A stretch of DNA of 64,000 nucleotides from Gammaproteobacteria bacterium. Lineage in GTDB: Bacteria; Pseudomonadota; Gammaproteobacteria; Pseudomonadales; Azotimanducaceae. Each line of letters starts with the position of its first letter. Within the stretch, counting starts at the first letter, position 1. The translations under genes and the position numbers were made by a program. Shown here piece after piece: positions 1-9,143 of the stretch. The notes beneath the pieces are model-generated. The model did not search any database. It worked only from the letters and a program-made list of their open reading frames with translations, and was not told where the DNA came from. Location of the stretch: assembly GCA_030425195.1 (NCBI GenBank), contig JAUIAV010000020.1, forward strand, positions 1 to 64,000, written 5' to 3'.

Positions 1-492
1 TGTTCGGATCTTGGTGGAAGCCTCGTTGATGGGCAGCCGAACAGCGGTGGTCGCCGCGAGCTCCTGCCCGGTGGCCGGACGCACGGCAGCTGCATGGCCC
101 GGGATCATCGCGTCCACGAAGGCATCGAGGATCGTCTCGTGCTCGTCCGCCGGCACTGCCTCTCCGTTCGCGAAGACCACCACCGACCGGTAGTTCATCG
201 AGCAGTGAAAACCGGACCGGGCAACCACGATCCCGTCGGCACGCATCACCGAGAATGCGCCCAGACCACCGCCCGCCAGGTATTTGAGAAAGGCGGCCTG
301 GCGGTTGCCATGCAGATAGACGTAGTCTCCCCGACGCATGTACAGCGTGGGTATCACGCGCGGTTCCCCTTCGGCCACATAGGCCAGATGGCCGATCATG
401 TCCGCATCCAGCACTTCGCGGATGGAATCCAGATCATAACGGCCACGTTCGCGGATCCGGCGGACCCGGGTGCGTTCCGTGCCTTCCGTCAT
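1..492 (-). CDS. Pyridoxamine 5'-phosphate oxidase-like FMN-binding protein (partial, runs off window start)
   Basis: Reverse-strand reading from ATG at 492: [72 protein letters not shown]..., typical PNPOx-like/Nim-like fold; overlaps the msrA stop (ATGA). Confidence 0.75.
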   Translation of the reverse strand, partial: MTEGTERTRVRRIRERGRYDLDSIREVLDADMIGHLAYVAEGEPRVIPTLYMRRGDYVYLHGNRQAAFLKYLAGGGLGAFSVMRADGIVVARSGFHCSMNYRSVVVFANGEAVPADEHETILDAFVDAMIPGHAAAVRPATGQELAATTAVRLPINEASTKIRT

Positions 493-1199
493 GAAGCGGC
501 GACCAGTCCCGTCACGTTGCAGCCGACGCCCGTGCCACCGAGCCCGCAGTAGCCGTTCGGCACCTTGGCCAGATACTGCTGGTGATAGTGCTCCGCATAG
601 TAGAAGGCCCTCGCCGGGGCGATCTCCGTGGTGATCTCACCGAATCCCGCGTCGGTCAGCGCCTTCTGATAGGCCTCCCGGGAGGCTTCGGCCACCGCGG
701 CCTGTTCGTCGTCGGTGGTGTAGACGGCCGAGCGGTACTGGGTGCCGATGTCGTTACCCTGACGCATGCCCTGAGTCGGGTCGTGGGACTCCCAGAACAC
801 CTTCATGAGCGCCGCGTAGTCGATCACCGCCGGATCGTAGACCACCAGGACCACCTCGGTATGGCCGGTGCGGCCGGAGCAGACTTCCTCGTAGCTGGGA
901 TTCGGCGTGAAGCCGCCGGCGTAGCCGGCCGCGGTGCTGAACACGCCCTCCTGCTCCCAGAAGCGGCGCTCCGCGCCCCAGAAACAGCCGAGACCGAACA
1001 CGGCCGTCTTCATACCATCCGGAAACGGTGCGGTGAGCGGATTTCCGTTGACGAAATGGGCAGGCGGTACCGGCATCTGCTCGCTGCGACCCGGCAGCGC
1101 TTCGATTTCTTCCGGCATACGGAGTTTTTTACCCAGTACCTGGTCCAAGGACATGTCTGACTCCGGGTTTTTCAGGAGGCTGAAAATCATACCCTTCAT
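489..1199 (-). CDS. msrA: Peptide-methionine (S)-S-oxide reductase MsrA
   Basis: [11 protein letters not shown] catalytic motif, [39 protein letters not shown] and a C-terminal [13 protein letters not shown]. Start chosen at MKGMIF; the longer ORF start would overlap the divergent gene. Confidence 0.93.
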   Translation of the reverse strand: MKGMIFSLLKNPESDMSLDQVLGKKLRMPEEIEALPGRSEQMPVPPAHFVNGNPLTAPFPDGMKTAVFGLGCFWGAERRFWEQEGVFSTAAGYAGGFTPNPSYEEVCSGRTGHTEVVLVVYDPAVIDYAALMKVFWESHDPTQGMRQGNDIGTQYRSAVYTTDDEQAAVAEASREAYQKALTDAGFGEITTEIAPARAFYYAEHYHQQYLAKVPNGYCGLGGTGVGCNVTGLVAAS

Positions 1200-1230
1200 C
1201 CACCCCCGTACAAGTGCTATAAGTGCCGGC

Positions 1231-2892
1231 ATGGTATCGCGCCCCTTCTTTTTCGTTGCCTGGTTCTGCCTGGCAGCGCTCACCGCTGGCTGCCAGAGCG
1301 CACCGCCCGTTCCCTATCAAGAGCTGGCAGACAAGGCGGCGAACGGAGAACACGTCGAAGTCGCCGATCTCCGGGACGCCTTCCGTCGGGATGCGGCGCT
1401 GCCGGAGCGCATGGAGCGGCTCATGGAGCTCGAACAGCAGGCGCTGCAGCTGGTGGAAGACGAGCCTCTGAAACTGGGATCCATCGGCAGCGCGATTCTC
1501 GATACCTATCAGGCGAGCATCACCGGCCACTACGTCATGAGCCGCTTCTACGAGTACGTGGAGACCCCGGAAGCCGCCGCAGGCCATCTGGAATGGCTCG
1601 AGCGCATCCGCGCCGACATGGCCACCCTCGGCGACGGCAGCCGCGAAGCGCCTTATCCGGCGATGACGTCGGTGGATGCTCAGATGTATGCCATCAGCCT
1701 CACACTCAGCCCGGTCGGGGCCATCTACCAGACATCGGACGACGTGCCTTTCGGCCTCATGATTCAGGCCCGACCGGAATCCGGCCCCATCGAGAGTTTC
1801 CACTTCGATCTGGGTGCCGTGTTCGACGCCATGCGCATGGACTTCTCCGCGACGGCCAGCGACGACGCCGAGTTCTCCCCGGTTTCCGTGATCGGTTACC
1901 TGGCGAAGCGGGGCGATACCGCGGCTCAGGCGGCCATCGGTGCTTTCCTGGCCTCTCAGAACCGCATGGACGATGCCGTCGACTGGCTCCGTGCGGCTTC
2001 CCGGTCCGGCAACCTGGTGGCCAGCAGCGTGCTTGCCCAGCTGTACTGGCGGAAGGCCTCGAGCGCGGACAGCCCCGAAGCCCGGCAGGAAGCCCTGGAC
2101 GAGGTGCTTGAGAACTACCTGCACGCCATCGCCCTCGGCTCCACCGACGCCATGTACGAACTGGCCGTGCTGTACCTCAACAACCACTACGGCGAAGAGA
2201 ACCGGGCATCAGGTGTGACGTTGCTCACTCAGGCCGCAGAGGCGGATCACAGCGACGCCGCCGTCTTCCTCGCACACCTCTACTACACGGGTGACCTGGT
2301 CGATCAGGATCTCGACCTTGCGCGAGCCCTTTACGTCCAGGCTTCCGAGCTCGACAGCGGCTTCGGCCGGCGCAGCTATGCCCGTTTTCTGCTGGACCGT
2401 TCCATCGATCAGGCGCCGGACCCGCGAGCGATCGGCTGGCTCGAGGATCTGGCGGAAGACGGGGATGCGGAGGCCATGCTGCTGCTCGGCAATCTTCACG
2501 CCCGCGGCGTGGGCACCAGCCAGAATTTCCGGCGCGCAGTGGGCTGGTACAAGGATGCGGTGAAGACGGCGCCGGAGGATGCCAGCATCGTCAACGAGGT
2601 GGCCTGGACGCTCACGGTCAGCCATTTCGAAGATCTCAAGCGGACGCTGTACGCGCGGGACATCATGGACACACTCATGGCCGTCAACGAAGCCGCCCGC
2701 GCCCGCCCCGAATATCTCGATACCTGGGCTGCCGCACATGCAGCCAACGGAGACTTCGATCGGGCCATCGAGCTGCAGCAGCAGGCGCTGGCCGCCGCAG
2801 AAGCTCTGGAGTTCGACAGCGTGATGGAAATCCTCGAAGCTCACCTGCAGTCGTTCCGGGACGGCGAAACCATCACCGAAACCGCCCCCTAA
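1231..2892 (+). CDS. Lipoprotein with Sel1/TPR-like repeats
   Basis: [22 protein letters not shown] lipobox; several Sel1-type repeats ([45 protein letters not shown]). Confidence 0.8.
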   Translation: MVSRPFFFVAWFCLAALTAGCQSAPPVPYQELADKAANGEHVEVADLRDAFRRDAALPERMERLMELEQQALQLVEDEPLKLGSIGSAILDTYQASITGHYVMSRFYEYVETPEAAAGHLEWLERIRADMATLGDGSREAPYPAMTSVDAQMYAISLTLSPVGAIYQTSDDVPFGLMIQARPESGPIESFHFDLGAVFDAMRMDFSATASDDAEFSPVSVIGYLAKRGDTAAQAAIGAFLASQNRMDDAVDWLRAASRSGNLVASSVLAQLYWRKASSADSPEARQEALDEVLENYLHAIALGSTDAMYELAVLYLNNHYGEENRASGVTLLTQAAEADHSDAAVFLAHLYYTGDLVDQDLDLARALYVQASELDSGFGRRSYARFLLDRSIDQAPDPRAIGWLEDLAEDGDAEAMLLLGNLHARGVGTSQNFRRAVGWYKDAVKTAPEDASIVNEVAWTLTVSHFEDLKRTLYARDIMDTLMAVNEAARARPEYLDTWAAAHAANGDFDRAIELQQQALAAAEALEFDSVMEILEAHLQSFRDGETITETAP

Positions 2893-2900
2893 CCGGCCTC

Positions 2901-3950
2901 ATGTCCAGCACCGATCTGCTCGACCGTCTGCTCGGACACCACGGCCCCTTCATCGATCTGCGCGCACCGGCGGAATTCGAAGCCGGTGCGGTTCCGGGTG
3001 CCGTGAATCTTCCGCTGCTCACGGACGAGGAACGGCACCAGGTCGGGCTGACCTACCGGCTCGAGGGACAGTCAGCGGCCATCACACTCGGAGAGACGCT
3101 GGTTTCCGGTGCCGTGCGCGACGCCCGCATGTCGGCATGGCTCGCCTTCATCCACGAGAATCCTGAGACCTGGCTCTACTGTTGGCGGGGCGGCCTGCGC
3201 AGCAGCACCGTGCAGACCTGGCTGGCAGAGGCCGGTGCCGCGGTGGAGCGGGTACCCGGCGGTTTCAAAGCTCTGCGCCACCGCTGTCTGGCTCTGCTGG
3301 AGCGCGCGCCGGGGTCGAAACCCTGGCTCGTCCTCGGTGGCCGAACCGGCACGGGCAAGACGCTGGTTCTGAACCGGATCACCGGCAGCATCGATCTGGA
3401 GGGTCTGGCCAATCACCGGGGTTCCGCATTCGGGGGCATGCTGTCGCCTCAGCCCCCGCCAGTGAGTTTCGAGAACGCCCTGGCCGTCGCCTGGCTGAAT
3501 CACACCCACCCGTTCTTGCTGCTCGAGGACGAGAGCCGGACCATCGGCCGGCTGGCCGTACCCGAGGGCTGGCATGGGACCATGCAGCAGGCGCCTCTGG
3601 TGATCCTGGAATCGGAGCTGCCGGATCGGGTGGCCCGGATAGCCGCCGAGTACGTGGCCGAACCTCTGGCGGCGGGGTTGAGCGAGGCGGCACTTTACGA
3701 GCAGCTCGGCGGTGCGCTGGACCGCATTCGGCGTCGGCTGGGCGGAGTCCGGCACCGGACCGTCCGGGAACTGCTGCACGAAGGTTTCCGGTCCGGTGCC
3801 CATGACGCCTGGATCGAACGGCTGCTCACCTGGTACTACGATCCCATGTACGACTACCAGCTGGAGAAGAAGGCAGACCGGGTGATCTTCCGCGGCGATG
3901 CGGAGGACGTGGTCGGATATCTTCAGACGTATCGGCCGGACCCGGCCTGA
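2901..3950 (+). CDS. mnmH: tRNA 2-selenouridine synthase (rhodanese + P-loop domains)
   Basis: N-terminal rhodanese domain with WLYCWRGGLRSSTVQTWL (catalytic Cys), followed by P-loop GGRTGTGKT; LEGLANHRGSAFG motif typical of SelU/MnmH. Confidence 0.92.
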   Translation: MSSTDLLDRLLGHHGPFIDLRAPAEFEAGAVPGAVNLPLLTDEERHQVGLTYRLEGQSAAITLGETLVSGAVRDARMSAWLAFIHENPETWLYCWRGGLRSSTVQTWLAEAGAAVERVPGGFKALRHRCLALLERAPGSKPWLVLGGRTGTGKTLVLNRITGSIDLEGLANHRGSAFGGMLSPQPPPVSFENALAVAWLNHTHPFLLLEDESRTIGRLAVPEGWHGTMQQAPLVILESELPDRVARIAAEYVAEPLAAGLSEAALYEQLGGALDRIRRRLGGVRHRTVRELLHEGFRSGAHDAWIERLLTWYYDPMYDYQLEKKADRVIFRGDAEDVVGYLQTYRPDPA

Positions 3951-3959
3951 ACCGTCCCG

Positions 3960-4319
3960 TCAGTGATCGTGGCCATGCGGCCTGGCGGCGAACGCTTCGT
4001 ACCGCTCCACGAGCTTCGTCCCATCAAGCAGATCTTTCTCCTCGAGCAGGGCCAGAAAGGCGGCAAGGAAGTGGTCGTAGTAGCGGTAGTCCGAGTCCGG
4101 ATCCGCCGCGGCCCCGGATCGATCCCATTGACCGATCTCCGCGATCAGGTGTGCCCGGAACTCGTCCCAGCTGTAGTGGCCCTGTTCCGACATCAGTCTG
4201 GCCATGGCGAACACCCGCCCCTGCCAGGGTGCATCGAAAACCACCTCTCCATTCGCCGCAGGCGGCGCCAGGTCGTCGTCCAGCAGCAGCCCGTTCCATG
4301 ACTCGTTCCGATCCTCCAT
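3960..4319 (-). CDS. Nitrile hydratase accessory/activator protein (P14K-like)
   Basis: VVFDAPWQGRVFAMARLMSEQGHYSWDEFRAHLIAEIG resembles the NHase beta N-terminal/activator fold; directly downstream of NHase alpha. Confidence 0.85.
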   Translation of the reverse strand: MEDRNESWNGLLLDDDLAPPAANGEVVFDAPWQGRVFAMARLMSEQGHYSWDEFRAHLIAEIGQWDRSGAAADPDSDYRYYDHFLAAFLALLEEKDLLDGTKLVERYEAFAARPHGHDH

Positions 4320-4332
4320 CGCCGCGCCGCCT

Positions 4333-4905
4333 TCAGAGCACCGCCACGCCGATCATTGCCTCCCGGGGGACCAGAGCCGCCAGGGCTTCCTCATCCAGAT
4401 CCCCGGTGCCTGCCGGACGCTCGGGCAGGACCAGGTAGCGCACTTCCGCGCTGGAGTCCCAGACCCGTATCTCCCGGGATTCAGGCACGGTCAGCCCGAA
4501 CTCCTCGAGCACGCGGCGGGGTTCCCGAACGATACGCGAGCGGTAGGCCGGGTCCTTGTACCACGCGGGCGGCAGCCCGAGGAGCGCCCAGGGGTAACAG
4601 GAACAGAGCGTGCAGACCACCACGTTGTGCACGTCCGCCGAGTTGGCCACCACCACGAGTTTCTGCACCTCTCCCCCCTGAAAGTCGAAGGGTTCGATGG
4701 CCGCAGTCCCATCCTCGAGCAGCGCTGCCCGGAATTCCGGATCGCACCAGGCTTTCGCCACCACCCGTGCCCCGTTCAGCGGCCCCACCCGGTCATTGAA
4801 CAGGGTCAGGGTCTCGTCCACGTCCGACTCGGAAAGCAGCCCCTGATCGATCAGCAGCGACTCGAGAGCTTCCGCCCGGATAGCCTGTGGTGAATGTTCG
4901 CTCAT
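4333..4905 (-). CDS. nthA: Nitrile hydratase subunit alpha, cobalt type
   Basis: Metal-binding motif VVCTLCSCYPW (C-T-L-C-S-C, Co type rather than Fe-type C-S-L-C-S-C); NGARVVAKAWCDPEFRAALL. Confidence 0.93.
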   Translation of the reverse strand: MSEHSPQAIRAEALESLLIDQGLLSESDVDETLTLFNDRVGPLNGARVVAKAWCDPEFRAALLEDGTAAIEPFDFQGGEVQKLVVVANSADVHNVVVCTLCSCYPWALLGLPPAWYKDPAYRSRIVREPRRVLEEFGLTVPESREIRVWDSSAEVRYLVLPERPAGTGDLDEEALAALVPREAMIGVAVL

Positions 4906-5597
4906 GAGAGATCTCCGGGTTCCGAAGGCGCTGGCGCCAGGTAGGACTCGAACAGATCCAGATGCACGCTCTGCCCCGGTTCCGCTTCCTCACCCCAGAG
5001 TTCCGCGCCTTCGAACCGCACACAGTAGAGGTGTTCCGGCTGCTCTCCGCGGCCATGAGCGTTGGTATCGGGAAACACCCAGCCACCGTGCCGAGCGACG
5101 ATCACACCCAACCGGCCGCGGGCATACGCAGGCAGCCGCGTGTGACCGGAGGTGGTCGTCGAGTTGGTTCTGACAGACTGTCCAACGGAGAACCGGGGTG
5201 CCGCCTGCACCTGTCTCGCAGCCCCCGTCTCTGCTGCCGGGGGCACCTGGTCGGGGTGCGGCCGGGGCCGGGCTGCCACAGGGTCATCCGCTTCACCGCC
5301 CAGCGACAGCACACGTTCGTTCAGCGCCGCAGTTCCGATCACACCGCCCTCCGTCAGCAGGTTCTCCACCCCTCCCAGCCAGCGGCCGTAGTATCCATGC
5401 GTCAGATAGGCGATCGCATCGATCCGTTCGATGGCGTGGCGGAACTGATCCACGTTGCTGATCGCGCCCTGGCGCATCATCCGGTTGACGATGGTGAACA
5501 CACCGGCTTCCCAGCGTTCGTGGAAAACGGGTTCGTCCGCTTCCGGCAGCACCGGCCCGAATCCCTGCCGTCCTCCCAGATCGTGCATGCTGTCCAT
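4902..5597 (-). CDS. nthB: Nitrile hydratase subunit beta
   Basis: MDSMHDLGGRQGFGPVLPEADEPVFHERWEAGVFTIVNRMM; C-terminal TRLPAYARGRLGVIVARHGGWVFPDTNAHGRGEQPEHLYCVRFEGAELWG. Confidence 0.93.
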   Translation of the reverse strand: MDSMHDLGGRQGFGPVLPEADEPVFHERWEAGVFTIVNRMMRQGAISNVDQFRHAIERIDAIAYLTHGYYGRWLGGVENLLTEGGVIGTAALNERVLSLGGEADDPVAARPRPHPDQVPPAAETGAARQVQAAPRFSVGQSVRTNSTTTSGHTRLPAYARGRLGVIVARHGGWVFPDTNAHGRGEQPEHLYCVRFEGAELWGEEAEPGQSVHLDLFESYLAPAPSEPGDLS

Positions 5598-8158
5598 CAG
5601 GACACCTCTCTCAGAACGGGAATACCGTCAACGGATTCACGGAAAGGCGTACTGAACTCATGCCGTCCCGCATCCACCATCCGGCTGCTGCCGTCCGGCA
5701 GGATCACCTCGGCGGTACAGTTACCGGGTACCACCACTGTCAGCAGGAAAGCGTCTTCGGTGATCCGCCAGCTCGACTCGTAGCGTCCGTTCACCGTGAC
5801 GAGCGACGCTTCGATCTCGCGGATCGGCGGTTCACCCGTGGTCTCTCCGATACCGAGTGGCGGTTTCGGCTCGATGTTCATGTGCCGGTAGCCGATGTGA
5901 TTTTCCGACAGGTCGCGGCTCTGCCCGAAGCCTGCCAGCGTTGCCGAAAGCCATTCCAGGAGCCCGGCCCCGATCAGCCGGTTCAGATCTCTGCCGCCGC
6001 TCCCCGGTTCCGGGTGCACGGGCGTATCCAGCAGCAGCCGGTAAGCCAGATCCAGTCTGCCGATGCCGCTCAGCGCGGACAGCAGCCAGGGCACCTCGAG
6101 CAGCGCGCGGCGCTCGCTCATGGATTCCGCACCGCCGCGCAGCGTGGATTCCACGGCATCGACGAGCACACGCCGGGCGCGACGCTGCTCCGACCGGTCG
6201 AGCAGACCGAAGCTCAAGGTGAGGGCGCAGACGTGGGCCCCATCTCCCACTAGCCGTCCGTCCGGGGTGACGAACCGCCGCCGGAAGGCGTTGCGAACGT
6301 TGCTCGCCAGCTCCTCGCAGGTTTCGAGATCTGAAAGGTTGCCGAGCACGCCGGCCATCCGCGCGGTCATGCGTGCCGTGCGGAACAGCCAGGCCGTCGC
6401 AAGCAGATCCGGCGGATAGGCAGGGTCCGCATCCAGGTCCTCCCGGACGAAATCCTGCGCCGCATCCATGCTCCCTGCGAGCAGACGCCTGGCGGCCGGA
6501 TAGTAGCGGCGCAGGAGCCGCCGATCGCCGCTCGTGCGGAACAGTTGCCAGAGGCAGTCGACAAAAACCGCACTGGCGCCCGCGGGACCTTCGGTACACA
6601 GACCATCTTCCGCTGGTGGTGCCGGCACGGCCGCCGGGAAGGCGCCGTTCGGAAATTGGGCATCCACCACGCGACGCAGCCAGCTGCTGACCGCGGCCAC
6701 AGAATCCAGGCAGAGGAGCAGTGCGGGCACCGCGGGGCCGACTTCCGCAAGCCGGTTCATCCGGTCACCGGGGCCGAGCGCCACCAGGCTGGTGCCGGCC
6801 TGGGTGCGTGCGAGATGTGCGAGCAGCTGATCGCTGAGCTGATTGATCCGCGGATGATCCGTGTTCAGCACGAAGGACCGCCGGAGTCCCTGATCGGCGG
6901 CAACTGCCCAGGCACGGACCGCGTCCTCCCGGTACAGGTCCCCTGAGACCTCCACATAGCGGAAGCCGTGCACGGCGAAGCGGCTCTCGAAACCCTCGCC
7001 GGCTTCATTGCCGGAGGCGACGTAGACATCTTCGCTCAGGACCACGGGTGTACCGGTCCCGTCCAGGGCAAGCGCGTACCGGATCCGGATGGCGCCGCCA
7101 TCGGGTGCCCTGAGTTCGAGTCGTGTCCTGCCGAGCACGGGCTCGGGAAATTCGAACAGGGCGCTGCAGCGATCCGGGTCCCAGTGGATCAGCTCACCTT
7201 CCCGCGCGACCGGAACACCCCCGGCGCGACGACGGGCAGGGCTCAGCTGCGTTTCCTCGTCTTCCGGCCGGGCACCCTGATTGACCGGGTACCAGCCGAA
7301 GCTGCCTGGTCCCTGGCCCAGCCAGTCGTCCCGCCGTCTGACTCCATCCGCCGCTTCACCCCCCACAGGATCCGCGGCCAGAATCCAGGAAGGCTGCCAG
7401 CGCCAGCCGCTGTCCGTGGACAGCCACCACTGGCTGCCGTCACCGAGCCCGGCTTTGAGCTCCAGGAGAAATTCCGGACGATCGCCGTACTGCTGGCGGC
7501 CGCCGGCACCGGGATCGCCCGCATACCAGCCGTCCCCGAGCAGCACGGCCAGCCGGTTCTCGCCTTCCCGGAGCAGGTCGGTCACGTCCAGACTGTGGTA
7601 AGGCGTGCGCAGACCATAGTCCACCCAGGCTGCTGGCAGGGGATCCAGCGTGGTGCCGTTCAACTGCACCGCCGCTTCGCCCCGAGCGGCCAGATAGAGC
7701 CGAGCCCCGACCACCGGCTGCTGGAGCGTGAAAGTCCGGCCGAACAGCGGCACCGGCACCGGGGTAATCCGGGATCCCACCTGTCCTGCGCTGATCCAGC
7801 GTCCCATCCAGTCGCGGGCCTCGAGCAGGCCCATCTCGAACGTCGCCGGATCGCTCCAGGGGCTCGGCAGGCCGTCGCTGTCGAAAGTCCTCACCTTCCA
7901 GAACACCCTTCGTCCCGAGGTGAGCGGTTTCCCGCCATATTCGATCTGCACGGTTTCCCGGCCTTCCATACGTCCGGGATCCCACAGATCCCCTTCGTCC
8001 ATGGCCAGCAGGTCCGGGTGCGAGGCAGCCAGCAGCTGATAGGCCGTCTGCAGCTCAGCGGCTCTGTCGTCGCCCGACCACCAGGACAGCCGGGGCCGTT
8101 CGGTGTCGATGCCGAGCGGATCGTCCTGGTAGTCCGTGCGCAGGTGAGCGGGCTTCAT
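5597..8158 (-). CDS. GH78 (alpha-L-rhamnosidase-fold) family protein with degenerate catalytic motifs
   Basis: N-terminal PAHLRTDYQDDPLGIDTERPRLSWW, a Bac_rhamnosid-like mid region and C-terminal GYRHMNIEPKPP. Stop overlaps the nthB start. Start chosen at MKPAHLRTDY. Confidence 0.82.
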   Translation of the reverse strand: MKPAHLRTDYQDDPLGIDTERPRLSWWSGDDRAAELQTAYQLLAASHPDLLAMDEGDLWDPGRMEGRETVQIEYGGKPLTSGRRVFWKVRTFDSDGLPSPWSDPATFEMGLLEARDWMGRWISAGQVGSRITPVPVPLFGRTFTLQQPVVGARLYLAARGEAAVQLNGTTLDPLPAAWVDYGLRTPYHSLDVTDLLREGENRLAVLLGDGWYAGDPGAGGRQQYGDRPEFLLELKAGLGDGSQWWLSTDSGWRWQPSWILAADPVGGEAADGVRRRDDWLGQGPGSFGWYPVNQGARPEDEETQLSPARRRAGGVPVAREGELIHWDPDRCSALFEFPEPVLGRTRLELRAPDGGAIRIRYALALDGTGTPVVLSEDVYVASGNEAGEGFESRFAVHGFRYVEVSGDLYREDAVRAWAVAADQGLRRSFVLNTDHPRINQLSDQLLAHLARTQAGTSLVALGPGDRMNRLAEVGPAVPALLLCLDSVAAVSSWLRRVVDAQFPNGAFPAAVPAPPAEDGLCTEGPAGASAVFVDCLWQLFRTSGDRRLLRRYYPAARRLLAGSMDAAQDFVREDLDADPAYPPDLLATAWLFRTARMTARMAGVLGNLSDLETCEELASNVRNAFRRRFVTPDGRLVGDGAHVCALTLSFGLLDRSEQRRARRVLVDAVESTLRGGAESMSERRALLEVPWLLSALSGIGRLDLAYRLLLDTPVHPEPGSGGRDLNRLIGAGLLEWLSATLAGFGQSRDLSENHIGYRHMNIEPKPPLGIGETTGEPPIREIEASLVTVNGRYESSWRITEDAFLLTVVVPGNCTAEVILPDGSSRMVDAGRHEFSTPFRESVDGIPVLREVS

Positions 8159-8192
8159 CGTGTCCGGATCGCCCAGTTTGTGCCTCCCCTTC

Positions 8193-8208
8193 CAGTAAGT
8201 CCTTACTG
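8193..8208. promoter_or_regulatory. Short inverted repeat CAGTAAG-tc-CTTACTG upstream of the GH78/NHase operon (possible operator)
   Basis: Perfect 7-bp arms with 2-nt spacer, 35-50 nt upstream of the predicted start at 8158. Confidence 0.4.
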
Positions 8209-8219
8209 TGACCGTTCCA

Positions 8220-8271
8220 GGGAGCCGCTGAGCAGGCATGCGCATACCTGCTCAGCGGCTCCCTCGTTTTT
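8220..8271 (+). terminator. Strong hairpin with T-tract in + orientation
   Basis: Perfect 17-bp arms GGGAGCCGCTGAGCAGG / CCTGCTCAGCGGCTCCC with a 10-nt loop, followed by TCGTTTTT on the + strand. Confidence 0.65.
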
Positions 8272-8276
8272 ATGTT

Positions 8277-9143
8277 TCAAGTTTGCGTCAGAAATTTCTT
8301 CGTGGCCATCACTACGGCGTCGAGCTGATCGTGATGCACCCAGTGACCGGCCTTATCCACATCGATCAGCTCAGCGTGAACGAAATGCGCCAGGGTGTCG
8401 TCCTGCCCGGTCCTGTGCGGAAATCCCTGCCGGGCATTGATGATCAGCGTCGCGCAGGCGATGGATTGCCAGAGGGATACGGTCTCCTCCACCGGCACCC
8501 GGTAGGCGGGGTAAGCGTGGGTGTAATTGTCGTACTTCCAGCTGAAGGACCCATCCTCGTTCTGATTGCTGCCATGGACGGTGAGATGCCGGGCCTGATC
8601 CTCGTTCAGATGCGCGTTCGCCTCCCGCATTCTGGCGAAAGCGTCTTCGAGCGTCGGGTAGCGGCGGATCTGCCGCCCGGCCAGGGCCCGGGTGTTGTCC
8701 ACCCAGTTGCGGATGCGATCCGCCGGCGTCTGATCGTCGAACAGGCCCGGCCAGAGGCCGACGCCTTCGAGGAGCACGAGCGAGCTGACCAGCTCCGGGT
8801 AGGCACCGGCAAAGAGCGCCGCGAGGGATCCGCCCATCGAATGTCCGACCACCACCACGGGATCCAGCGACCGCTGCCGGACGAGCTGCACGAGATCGTA
8901 GACGTAGTCCACGTGGTGGTAACTCGATCCACGCACCCACTCCGAGTCCCCATGGCCTCTGAGGTCGGGGGCGACGATGTGATAGTCGTCCGCGAAGTGC
9001 TCGGCGAACCAGTCCCAGGTGCGGCAGTGGTCCTGGCTGCCGTGCACCAAGAGCATGTGCGGTGCGGTTTCGTTGCCCCAGTCGAGATAGTGCAGGCGCA
9101 GACGCTGGGAGTAATAGCTGTGTGAGGTCGGTTTTCTGGTCAT
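8277..9143 (-). CDS. Alpha/beta hydrolase
   Basis: LLVHGSQDHCRTWDWFAEHF, DLRGHGDSEW, nucleophile elbow VVGHSMGGSLAA, C-terminal DKAGHWVHHD. Confidence 0.9.
   Translation of the reverse strand: MTRKPTSHSYYSQRLRLHYLDWGNETAPHMLLVHGSQDHCRTWDWFAEHFADDYHIVAPDLRGHGDSEWVRGSSYHHVDYVYDLVQLVRQRSLDPVVVVGHSMGGSLAALFAGAYPELVSSLVLLEGVGLWPGLFDDQTPADRIRNWVDNTRALAGRQIRRYPTLEDAFARMREANAHLNEDQARHLTVHGSNQNEDGSFSWKYDNYTHAYPAYRVPVEETVSLWQSIACATLIINARQGFPHRTGQDDTLAHFVHAELIDVDKAGHWVHHDQLDAVVMATKKFLTQT

Noticed and set aside
6968-8440. 490-aa + strand ORF opposite the GH78-like gene
   Set aside because: No domain recognised; shadow ORF, although the + strand hairpin at 8220 lies within it, so strand-specific RNA-seq would settle it.
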